This document shows, piece after piece, positions 24,932-32,603 of a stretch of DNA of 37,264 bases. The notes under the pieces are model-generated. The model saw nothing but the letters and a program-made list of their open reading frames with translations. It did no database searches and was not told where the DNA came from. This stretch comes from an uncultured Clostridia bacterium (lineage in GTDB: Bacteria; Bacillota; Clostridia; Oscillospirales; QAMX01), in assembly GCA_944376195.1 (NCBI GenBank), contig CALWBW010000024.1, forward strand, positions 1-37,264. The letters are read 5' to 3'. A program made the position numbers and the translations under genes. Numbering within the stretch: the first letter of the stretch is position 1; every line of letters begins with the position of its first letter.

Positions 24932-25150
24932 ATGATCATGGATCGGATCGCGCTGATACTTGTCATCATCGGGGCGTTAAACTGGGGCAGCGTCGGCCTC
25001 TTCGGGTTCGACATTGTCGCATATCTCTGCGGCGGCCAGCTTGCTACCGTGAGCCGTGTGATCTTTACCTTAGTTGGACTTGCGGGACTCTGGTGCATTT
25101 CTCTGCTTTTCAGAGAACGCGGAGAGCTCCACGAGGGCGACAGTTTATAA
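24932..25150 (+). CDS. DUF378 family small membrane protein
   Basis: 72 residues with two membrane helices: RIALILVIIGALNWGSVGLF (about 4-23) and SRVIFTLVGLAGLWCISLLF (about 42-61). The first contains the hallmark IGALNWGxxG of DUF378. Function unknown. AAGGAG is 9 nt from the chosen ATG; an in-frame TTG three codons earlier is too close to it. It lies 71 nt after the S1 gene and ends at a strong terminator. Confidence 0.88.
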   Translation: MIMDRIALILVIIGALNWGSVGLFGFDIVAYLCGGQLATVSRVIFTLVGLAGLWCISLLFRERGELHEGDSL

Positions 25151-25157
25151 AAAATCA

Positions 25158-25215
25158 GCGGATAAATGTGGACGCCCCGGTCGGGAAACCGGCTGGGGCG
25201 TCCACCGCTTTTTTT
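25158..25215. terminator. Bidirectional terminator after the DUF378 gene
   Basis: The stem GTGGACGCCCC/GGGGCGTCCAC with an inner GGT/ACC hairpin, extended by GCGG/CCGC, is followed by T7. It overlaps the end of the converging small membrane protein gene. Confidence 0.85.
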
Positions 25216-25432
25216 ATGATTCCCGGGTAGTATTTTCAGATTCATCTTCATCGGAAGAGCTCTTATTTGTTTTCGGGCCCGGCAGGCATGAGAGGATGCA
25301 AAGCCCCACGGTCAGAACGGGAAAAAGAGTCCGCAGGTTCAGGTATCCCAGTGGGGAGAAATCCAGATTGGCGTCGAGCAGCAGTCCGACAAACCAGGCT
25401 GCCAGAGTAAAACATACCATTTTTACGTACAT
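25214..25432 (-). CDS. Small membrane protein, unrecognised
   Basis: 72 residues with two hydrophobic stretches (about 3-18 and 34-50), a short polar loop (DANLDFSPLGYLNLRT) and an acidic, Ser-rich C-terminal tail (SSSDEDESENTTRES). No family recognised. AAGGAG lies 8 nt before the ATG. The start overlaps the last 10 nt of tmcAL, so it is probably translated from the same message. The acidic tail is likely cytoplasmic if both helices form a hairpin. Confidence 0.7.
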   Translation of the reverse strand: MYVKMVCFTLAAWFVGLLLDANLDFSPLGYLNLRTLFPVLTVGLCILSCLPGPKTNKSSSDEDESENTTRES

Positions 25433-26658
25433 AAAAAATCTCCTTTAGGTGGGTTTTCAAGCTCTGTGCTCTGTACATAGACAGGGCTTTGCGTCCAACC
25501 CTGTCCGCCGTACCGCGCTGTGCGGGCAGGGTAGGCGAGGGAAAAGAGATCATCGGCTTGCGCTTCCAGCGAAAGATACCGCGCGGCCGTACCGCCGGAG
25601 GCACGTCCGTCTGCCGCTTTGGTCACGACGGGGATCGTTCGAATTTCACGCAGCAACGCGCGCCCTGTATCATTTAATGCGAGCACGCGTGCATAGGGGA
25701 CTGCGATGTCTGTCATATCGCGTGTGAGCCCAAGAAATGCCGCCATGCAAATGCGGCGCATGCGTGCGTGGGAATACCGGCGCGTTTTCACACGCGCGCA
25801 AAAGTCTGCCGGATCGAGCGCTTCCTTCGCCGCTTTTGCCAGGCGGAATTCCAGCCCTTCACTGATGTCCGGGAGCGCAGCAAAATCTGCCGCCGTCATC
25901 CGCCGCAGAACGCTGAGTATGGCGGTGTCAAGCGCGGCGGGATCTACCGGCGCGCGTCCGGCGTCCCGCTCCCGATTGAAAATACGGATCGACGCACCGG
26001 GCAGAAACATAAAAGCCTCGTCGCCCCTTCCGGCGCGCAGCAGGCCGCGGAGGTGGGAGGCGGAGGCAAATCGCCCCGCCGGAGAACCGTCGTGCGACGC
26101 GCCGTGCCGCAGGATGGGGAGCGGGGTAAGCGGGTAACCGTGCCGCAGGATGGCGCGTACGTACTCAACGCCAAGGATATCGTTGGGTGAGGCAAGCGTC
26201 GCGCCCGCCGTCGGGTCTGCTTCCCGGACGGCGCGTTCCCGTGCGGCGGCATATCCCATGCCGGATGCCAGAAATGCGCGGATGCGGGCGTTGACCGTCT
26301 GGTCATCGGTCAATTGCGCGGCGGCGGTGATGGCTTTCAGGTCTGCCGATTCGCTTCCGAAGGCCAAGTGTGATACGATGCCTGTCGCGGACAGCAGGCC
26401 GACACCGCCCTCGGCAAACCGCTGTGCCCCCGCGCATGCCCAGGGGAGCGGGAGTTCCAGCACAAGGTCCGCACCGCAGGATACGGCGGCCTCAGCCCGT
26501 GCGAATTTGTTCATGACGGCGGCTTCACCGCGCTGCACAAAATGCCCGCTCATGACGCACACAACAGGCAGGCCGCTGCATTCTCTTGCACGCCGGATAT
26601 GAAATTCATGGCCGCTATGGAACGGATTATATTCACAGATGATCCCCACCGCGCGCAC
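25423..26658 (-). CDS. tmcAL: tRNA(Met) cytidine acetate ligase TmcAL (YlbM family)
   Basis: Makes N4-acetylcytidine at the wobble position of elongator tRNA-Met using acetate and ATP through acetyl-adenylate (known for Bacillus TmcAL). 411 residues from a GTG start at 26658, preceded by GGTGG; the reading frame continues upstream but the conserved protein begins at VRAVGIICEYNPFHSGHEFH. That stretch holds the nucleotidyl-transferase HxGH-like motif (HSGH). Further signatures are VCVMSGHFVQRGEAA, DLVLELPLPWA, LAFGSES and SPNDILGVEYVRAI. It is divergent from ackA, which makes or uses the same acetate pool. Confidence 0.93.
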   Translation of the reverse strand: MRAVGIICEYNPFHSGHEFHIRRARECSGLPVVCVMSGHFVQRGEAAVMNKFARAEAAVSCGADLVLELPLPWACAGAQRFAEGGVGLLSATGIVSHLAFGSESADLKAITAAAQLTDDQTVNARIRAFLASGMGYAAARERAVREADPTAGATLASPNDILGVEYVRAILRHGYPLTPLPILRHGASHDGSPAGRFASASHLRGLLRAGRGDEAFMFLPGASIRIFNRERDAGRAPVDPAALDTAILSVLRRMTAADFAALPDISEGLEFRLAKAAKEALDPADFCARVKTRRYSHARMRRICMAAFLGLTRDMTDIAVPYARVLALNDTGRALLREIRTIPVVTKAADGRASGGTAARYLSLEAQADDLFSLAYPARTARYGGQGWTQSPVYVQSTELENPPKGDFLCT

Positions 26659-26816
26659 GATGCATCCACCCCGCAGATTTTGTTTGTTTTTTGCTGAAAA
26701 CCTTGCTTTCTTCACAATTGTGTTGTAAAATATAGTTTGGTCATTTGTGTTATGATTTTATCATGACATGACTTGTTTTGCAAGAAGAGTATGAAGTAAA
26801 GGAAGGATATGAGAAT

Positions 26817-28010
26817 ATGCACATCCTCGTGATCAATGCGGGAAGTTCGTCGCTCAAATATCAGTTCTTCAATATGGACAACCATGAAGTGCTGGCAAAA
26901 GGTATCTGCGAGCGCATTGGGTTTGGCGGACATATGCGTCATTCTGTATCGGGCAAGGTGGTATTTGAAAGCGATGTGGAAATGCCTGACCATTCCGTCG
27001 CCGTTGAGCGTGTTTTAAAAGCGCTGACGGATCGTGAGTACGGCGTGATTGCCGACATGGGGATGGTGGATGCAGTGGGACATCGTGTTCTGCACGGCGG
27101 TTCCAAATTCTCCGGCAGCATGGTTGTCACGCCGGACGTAGAGAAGGCCATTGAGGATTGCATTCCGCTCGGGCCTCTCCATAACCCCGCGAATTTGATG
27201 GGAATCCGCGCCTGCCAGAAGGTGATGCCTGGCGTGCCGCAGGTGGCGGTGTTTGATACGGCGTTCCATCAGTCCATGCCGGAGCAGTCCTATTTATACG
27301 CGATTCCGTATGAGTACTATGAGAAGTACGGAATCCGGAAGTACGGGTTCCACGGAACCTCTCACCGTTATGTCTCCGCGCGCTGCGCCGAGCTGTTCGG
27401 CAAGCCCGCTGAGGAATTGAAAATTGTCACCTGCCATTTGGGCAATGGTTCGTCTGTCGCCGCTGTGAAAAACGGCAAGTGTTTTGATACCTCCATGGGC
27501 CTGACCCCGCTGGACGGCCTGGTCATGGGTACCCGCAGCGGTTCCATCGATCCCGCGGTTGTTGGCGTCATTTCCGAGCGCACGGGGATGTCCGCTTCCG
27601 AAGTCGTGGATGTTTTGAATAAAAAATCCGGACTTTTGGGTGTTTCCGGCGTTTCCGGCGATTATCGCGATGTCACGGCCGCCGATGAGGCGGGAAACCA
27701 TCGTGCGCATGTTGCGCGTGAAATGCTGTTCCAGTCCATCAAGCGGTACATCGGCGCTTATGCGGCGGAAATGGGCGGAATTGACGCGTTGGTGTTCACA
27801 GCCGGTATTGGAGAGAACAACGCTTATCTGCGTCAGCGTGTGGCGGACGGTCTGGAATTTATGGGTATTGCCGTTGATCCTGCGAAAAACGAAGGCCGCG
27901 GCGAAGACCGTGAGGTGACCGCTGCGGGCGCGCGTGTGCGTACCTTTGTGATTTCGACGGACGAAGAACTCATGATTGCGCTTGACGCGCAGGAGCTTGC
28001 TTCCAAGTAA
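26817..28010 (+). CDS. ackA: Acetate kinase
   Basis: Converts acetyl-phosphate and ADP into acetate and ATP, the energy-yielding end step of acetogenic fermentation. 397 residues from MHILVINAGSSSLKYQ, with GGAAGGA 9 nt upstream; 13 upstream codons are open but lack a ribosome binding site. Family signatures: INAGSSSLKY (6-15), HRVLHGG, VFDTAFHQSMP, YGFHGTSHRYVS, CHLGNGSS and FTAGIGENN. No phosphotransacetylase is adjacent, although pta and ackA are often paired. nifJ follows after 117 nt with its own promoter. Confidence 0.98.
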   Translation: MHILVINAGSSSLKYQFFNMDNHEVLAKGICERIGFGGHMRHSVSGKVVFESDVEMPDHSVAVERVLKALTDREYGVIADMGMVDAVGHRVLHGGSKFSGSMVVTPDVEKAIEDCIPLGPLHNPANLMGIRACQKVMPGVPQVAVFDTAFHQSMPEQSYLYAIPYEYYEKYGIRKYGFHGTSHRYVSARCAELFGKPAEELKIVTCHLGNGSSVAAVKNGKCFDTSMGLTPLDGLVMGTRSGSIDPAVVGVISERTGMSASEVVDVLNKKSGLLGVSGVSGDYRDVTAADEAGNHRAHVAREMLFQSIKRYIGAYAAEMGGIDALVFTAGIGENNAYLRQRVADGLEFMGIAVDPAKNEGRGEDREVTAAGARVRTFVISTDEELMIALDAQELASK

Positions 28011-28052
28011 GATCCTGCCGGGTCATGCAGCCATTACATTGGCATTAAAAGC

Positions 28053-28072
28053 CTGATTATCTTTACAATCAG
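28053..28072. promoter_or_regulatory. Inverted repeat overlapping the nifJ -35
   Basis: CTGATTAT-CTTT-ACAATCAG, arms of 8 bp with one mismatch, covers the -35 hexamer at 28062-28067. It is a candidate operator; it does not resemble the Rex consensus I know well enough to name a protein. Confidence 0.4.
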
Positions 28073-28090
28073 ACTATTTAGTGATATAAT
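28062..28090 (+). promoter_or_regulatory. Promoter of nifJ
   Basis: TTTACA, 17 nt, TATAAT. The transcript would start near 28097, and an AGGAGG site precedes the ATG at 28128. Confidence 0.8.
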
Positions 28091-28127
28091 TTTTGCGTAA
28101 AACCAAAACATACAGGAGGAAAGTTTC

Positions 28128-31100
28128 ATGGCAAGAAAATTTAAGACCATGGACGGCAATAACGCTGCGGCGCATGTGTCCTATGCGTTTACCGAGGTTG
28201 CGGGTATTTATCCGATTACCCCGTCCAGCCCCATGGCGGATTATGTTGACCAGTGGGCCGCAAATGGACTCAAGAATATTTTCGGCACGACGGTCAAGGT
28301 CATTGAAATGCAGTCCGAAGCCGGCGCCGCCGGTACGGTTCACGGCTCTCTGGCTGCCGGTGCTCTTACAACGACGTACACGGCTTCTCAGGGCCTGCTG
28401 CTCATGATCCCGAATATGTATAAGATTTCCGGCGAGCTGCTGCCCGGCGTGTTCCACGTTTCGGCACGTACGCTGGCTACCCACGCGCTCAATATCTTCG
28501 GTGACCATTCCGACGTGTATGCCTGCCGTCAGACCGGTTTTGCCATGCTGGCCGAAGGCAATGTACAGGAAGTCATGGATCTTGGCGCTGTTGCGCACCT
28601 TGCCGCGATCAAGGGCCGCGTTCCGTTTATCAACTTCTTTGATGGATTCCGCACTTCCCATGAAATCCAGAAGATCGCCGTGTGGGATTACGACGACCTG
28701 AAGGAAATGGTGGATATGGATGCAGTCAATGCGTTCCGCGCCCGTGCGCTGAACCCGGAGCATCCTGTGATGCGTGGTTCTCACGAAAACGGAGATATTT
28801 TCTTCCAGCATCGTGAGGCCTGCAATCAGTATTATGAGGCAATCCCCGGTATCGTGGAAGAGTACATGGGCAAGGTCAACGCCAAGCTCGGTACCAATTA
28901 TCAGCTCTTTAACTACTACGGCGCACCGGATGCCGACCGCGTGATTATCGCGATGGGTTCCTTCTGCGACGTGGCGGAAGAAGTGATTGATTACATGAAT
29001 GCGCACGGCGAGAAAGTCGGCCTGATTAAAGTCCGTCTGTACCGTCCGTTTGCTGCGGACCGTTTGATCGGCGCTCTGCCGAAGACGGTGAAGAAGATTG
29101 CGGTTCTCGACCGCACCAAGGAACCCGGCGCGCTGGGCGAGCCGCTGTATCTGGATGTCGTGACGGCGCTCTCCGAGGCCGGCATGAGCGGCATCACCGT
29201 TATCGGCGGACGTTACGGTTTGGGTTCCAAGGACACCCCGCCTTCCTCCGTGTTTGCGGTTTACGAAGAACTGGCTAAGGACGCTCCGCGCCGTCAGTTC
29301 ACCATTGGTATCGTAGACGACGTGACCGGCCTGTCCCTTGAAGAGAAGCCCTCGCCCAATACGGCGGCAGAAGGCACCATCGAGTGCAAGTTCTGGGGCC
29401 TTGGCGGCGACGGTACCGTCGGTGCGAACAAGAACTCCATCAAGATCATCGGTGACTATACCGATAAGTATGTTCAGGCCTACTTCCAGTACGACTCCAA
29501 GAAGACCGGCGGTATCACCATCAGCCACCTGCGCTTTGGCGATAAGCCGATCCGTGCACCGTACTATATCAATAAAGCCGACTTCGTTGCCTGCCATAAC
29601 CCGTCTTATGTGACGAAGGGTTACAAGATGGTCAACGACGTCAAGCCCGGCGGCGTGTTCCTCATCAACTGCCAGTGGACGCCTGAGGAGCTCGATCATC
29701 ATATGCCTGCCGAGGCAAAGCGTTACATTGCGAAGAACAACATTCAGCTCTACACGATCAACGCCATCGATCTGGCTATTGAAATCGGTATGGGCAAGCG
29801 TACCAACACCATCCTCCAGTCTGCGTTCTTCACGCTGGCAAATATCATGCCGCAGGAAGAAGCAATCCAGCACATGAAGGATGCCGCCACGAAGTCCTAC
29901 CTGAAGAAGGGCCAGGATATCGTGGATATGAACCACAAGGCAATCGATGCCGGCGCAACGGCTTTCAAGAAAGTCGATGTTCCTGCCGAGTGGGCCAACG
30001 CTGTGGATCAGAAGGACGACGAGCAGCTTAAGGGTCCTGAGAAACTTGTGAAGATGATTCGCGACATTCAGAAGCCCATCAACCTGATGGATGGCGATAG
30101 CCTGCCGGTTTCCGCGTTTGTGGATCACGTCGACGGTACCTTCCAGCAGGGCGCTTCCGCGTATGAGAAGCGCGGTGTTGCGGTCACAGTTCCGACTTGG
30201 GATTCCACCAAGTGCGCACAGTGCAACCAGTGCGCTTATGTCTGTCCGCATGCTACGATCCGTGCGTATGCATTGACGGATGAAGAACTTGCCGCTGCTC
30301 CGAAGGCTATGAAGAGCGCGCCTGTGAAGGCCGGCAAGGGCAAGGGTGTATATACTTACGCTTTGGCGATTTCCCCGCTTGACTGCATGGGCTGCGGCGT
30401 CTGTATCGGCGTTTGCCCGACCAAGGCCCTGACCATGGTCCCGCAGGAAGGCGAGTTGGCGCAGCAGGAAGTGTTCGATTATGCTGTTGCAAATATCTCT
30501 GTGAAGGAAGACATGACCGATACAACCGTGAAGGGCAGCCAGTTCAAGCAGCCGCTTCTTGAGTTCTCCGGTTCCTGCGCAGGTTGTGCCGAAACTTCTT
30601 ATGCACGTCTGATTACACAGCTCTTCGGCGATCATATGTATATTTCCAACGCGACCGGTTGTTCCTCCATCTGGGGCGGCCCGGCTGCTACTTCCCCGTA
30701 TACCGTTGATAAGAACGGCCGTGGTCCTGCTTGGGCGAACTCCCTCTTTGAGGATAACGCAGAGCATGGTCTTGGTCTCCATCTGGGCCAGAAGGTCATT
30801 CGTGAGCGTTTGGCTGAAAAGACCCGTGCACTCATCGCGGTTTCGTATACCGATGCGGATTTGAAGGCTGCCGCGCAGAAGTGGCTTGACACCATGTATG
30901 ACGGCAACGCGAATCAGGAGCCGTCCCGTCAGTACATCGCAGAGCTGGAAGCTTCTGTGATAGAGGGATGCACCTGTGAGGCCTGCACGCTGGGTCGCGA
31001 GATCTTGGCGGAGAAGGATTACCTCAACAAGAAGTCCGTCTGGATCTTCGGCGGCGACGGTTGGGCTTATGATATCGGTTACGGCGGATTGGACCATGTG

Positions 31101-31685
31101 CTGGCTTCCGGCGAAGATGTCAACGTGATGGTCTTTGATACCGAAGTATACTCCAACACCGGTGGTCAGGCTTCCAAGGCTTCTCAGATCGGCCAGGTTG
31201 CGCAGTTTGCAGCGGCCGGTAAGGCAATTGCTAAGAAGTCTCTCTCTGAGATTGCCATGACCTATGGTTACGTCTATGTGGCACAGATCGCGATGGGCGC
31301 TAACCCCGCTCAGACCATCAAGGCCATTACGGAAGCCGAAGCCTACCATGGACCGTCTCTCATCATCGGCTATGCGCCGTGTGAGATGCACTCCATCAAG
31401 GGCGGCATGGTCAACTGCCAGAAGGAAATGAAGAAGGCTGTTGATTGCGGTTACTGGAATATGTTCCGCTTCAATCCGGCGCTGAAGGCCGAGGGTAAGA
31501 ACCCCTTCACCCTTGACTCCAAGGCTCCGGCAGGCGGCTATCGTGACTTCATTATGAATGAGGCCCGTTACAGCGCCCTGACCCGCAGCTTCCCAGAGCG
31601 TGCAAACGAGCTCTTTGAAGAGGCTGAGGAAAACGCCAAGGCAAGATTTGAGAAGCTCGAAAAGCTCCAGAAGATGTACGAATAA
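28128..31685 (+). CDS. nifJ: Pyruvate:ferredoxin (flavodoxin) oxidoreductase
   Basis: Oxidises pyruvate with CoA to acetyl-CoA, CO2 and reduced ferredoxin. The 1185-residue single-chain form carries, in order: domain I (GNNAAAHVSYAFTEVAGIYPI), domain II, gamma domain (GLGGDGTVGANKNSIK), a two-cluster ferredoxin domain (CAQCNQCAYVCPH and CMGCGVCIGVCPTKA), and the C-terminal thiamine-PP domain (SGSCAGCAETSYARL, GCSSIWGG, FGGDGWAYDIGYGGLDHVL). The third cluster Cys sit in CAGC and in GCTCEACTL. The gene is complete, monocistronic and heavily codon-biased, as expected for a very abundant enzyme; the opposite strand is open for over 1100 codons as a by-product. Confidence 0.99.
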   Translation: MARKFKTMDGNNAAAHVSYAFTEVAGIYPITPSSPMADYVDQWAANGLKNIFGTTVKVIEMQSEAGAAGTVHGSLAAGALTTTYTASQGLLLMIPNMYKISGELLPGVFHVSARTLATHALNIFGDHSDVYACRQTGFAMLAEGNVQEVMDLGAVAHLAAIKGRVPFINFFDGFRTSHEIQKIAVWDYDDLKEMVDMDAVNAFRARALNPEHPVMRGSHENGDIFFQHREACNQYYEAIPGIVEEYMGKVNAKLGTNYQLFNYYGAPDADRVIIAMGSFCDVAEEVIDYMNAHGEKVGLIKVRLYRPFAADRLIGALPKTVKKIAVLDRTKEPGALGEPLYLDVVTALSEAGMSGITVIGGRYGLGSKDTPPSSVFAVYEELAKDAPRRQFTIGIVDDVTGLSLEEKPSPNTAAEGTIECKFWGLGGDGTVGANKNSIKIIGDYTDKYVQAYFQYDSKKTGGITISHLRFGDKPIRAPYYINKADFVACHNPSYVTKGYKMVNDVKPGGVFLINCQWTPEELDHHMPAEAKRYIAKNNIQLYTINAIDLAIEIGMGKRTNTILQSAFFTLANIMPQEEAIQHMKDAATKSYLKKGQDIVDMNHKAIDAGATAFKKVDVPAEWANAVDQKDDEQLKGPEKLVKMIRDIQKPINLMDGDSLPVSAFVDHVDGTFQQGASAYEKRGVAVTVPTWDSTKCAQCNQCAYVCPHATIRAYALTDEELAAAPKAMKSAPVKAGKGKGVYTYALAISPLDCMGCGVCIGVCPTKALTMVPQEGELAQQEVFDYAVANISVKEDMTDTTVKGSQFKQPLLEFSGSCAGCAETSYARLITQLFGDHMYISNATGCSSIWGGPAATSPYTVDKNGRGPAWANSLFEDNAEHGLGLHLGQKVIRERLAEKTRALIAVSYTDADLKAAAQKWLDTMYDGNANQEPSRQYIAELEASVIEGCTCEACTLGREILAEKDYLNKKSVWIFGGDGWAYDIGYGGLDHVLASGEDVNVMVFDTEVYSNTGGQASKASQIGQVAQFAAAGKAIAKKSLSEIAMTYGYVYVAQIAMGANPAQTIKAITEAEAYHGPSLIIGYAPCEMHSIKGGMVNCQKEMKKAVDCGYWNMFRFNPALKAEGKNPFTLDSKAPAGGYRDFIMNEARYSALTRSFPERANELFEEAEENAKARFEKLEKLQKMYE

Positions 31686-31717
31686 TTCTGCTTTGCGGAA
31701 AGCGTTGAGCAGAATTC

Positions 31718-31751
31718 CGGCCGCGCGGCAAAACCGCGCGGCCGTTTTTTT
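31718..31751 (+). terminator. Terminator of nifJ
   Basis: A perfect 11-bp stem (CGGCCGCGCGG and its complement) with a CAAAA loop is followed by T7, 33 nt after the nifJ stop. Confidence 0.95.
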
Positions 31752-31864
31752 GGACTAGGGAAATGGGTTTTGACTGACGGTATGGCGGAGAAGGGGGATA
31801 TCGCGGCTTTTTTAATCAAAGCTGCGATGATAGAAGATTAAAAAAATTTTAAGGGTTCTCCCGC

Positions 31865-31893
31865 TTTATTCTTAAACGGATTCCCACTATACT
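31865..31893 (+). promoter_or_regulatory. Putative promoter of the two-component operon
   Basis: TATACT (31888-31893) with TTTATT 17 nt upstream. The poor -35 fits an activated promoter, possibly autoregulated. Upstream at 31801-31827 is a 10-bp imperfect hairpin (TCGCGGCTTT with AAAGCTGCGA) lacking a T-run. Confidence 0.45.
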
Positions 31894-31914
31894 AAAGGCG
31901 GAGGTTGGGAAGTC

Positions 31915-32601
31915 ATGTACACAATTTTGGTTTGCGATGATGAGAAGGATATTCGAAATGCATTACAGATTTATCTGAGCGCGGAAGGATACCGTGTTTT
32001 ACAGGCGGAGAACGGCAGAGAGGCGCTTGACATCCTTCAGCAGAATGAAGTGCATCTGGTATTGATGGATATTATGATGCCGGAACTGGACGGGATGGAA
32101 GCCACCACCAGGCTTCGTGAAACTTATAATATTCCGGTAATCCTGCTGACGGCCAAAAGCGAAGATATGGATAAAATTCTGGGGCTTACGGTTGGCGCCG
32201 ACGATTATATCACAAAACCGTTCAATCCGTTGGAAGTCATTGCGCGGGTCCGTGCGCAGCTCCGGCGGTATACGCAGCTTGGCGGCCTGACAAAACGGGA
32301 GGATACGCTTCGCGCCGGGGGAATTGAAATGGATGACGTGAGCAAAACCGTCACCTTGGACGGAGAGCCGGTTTCTCTGACGCCGACAGAATATGAAATT
32401 CTAAAACTGTTTTTGGAAAACCCCAATAAGGTCTATTCTTCCGCACAGATTTATCGGGAGGTATGGCATGATGTACCGGTGGGCGTGGATGGCACGATTG
32501 CGGTACACATCCGGCATCTTCGTGAAAAACTGGAAATTAATCCTTCGGAACCGCGGTATTTAAAGGTTGTCTGGGGACAGGGGTATAAACTGGAGGTTTG
32601 A
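31915..32601 (+). CDS. OmpR/PhoB family response regulator
   Basis: 228 residues. The receiver domain (1-120) has the acidic pair D8/D9, the phospho-acceptor D52 in VLMDIMMPELDG, the switch Thr in ILLTAK and the Lys in YITKPF. The winged-helix DNA-binding domain (about 130-228) carries SLTPTEYEILKLFLENPNKV and GTIAVHIRHLREKLE. GGAGG lies upstream of the ATG. The stop shares one base with the first ATG of the kinase region (TGATG), so the pair is translationally coupled. Targets unknown. Confidence 0.96.
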   Translation: MYTILVCDDEKDIRNALQIYLSAEGYRVLQAENGREALDILQQNEVHLVLMDIMMPELDGMEATTRLRETYNIPVILLTAKSEDMDKILGLTVGADDYITKPFNPLEVIARVRAQLRRYTQLGGLTKREDTLRAGGIEMDDVSKTVTLDGEPVSLTPTEYEILKLFLENPNKVYSSAQIYREVWHDVPVGVDGTIAVHIRHLREKLEINPSEPRYLKVVWGQGYKLEV

Positions 32602-32603
32602 TG

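Noticed and set aside
28074..31391. Open frame of 1105 codons on the minus strand opposite nifJ
   Set aside because: It mirrors the strongly biased codon use of nifJ, has no recognisable domain or convincing ribosome binding site, and lies entirely antisense to a textbook gene.
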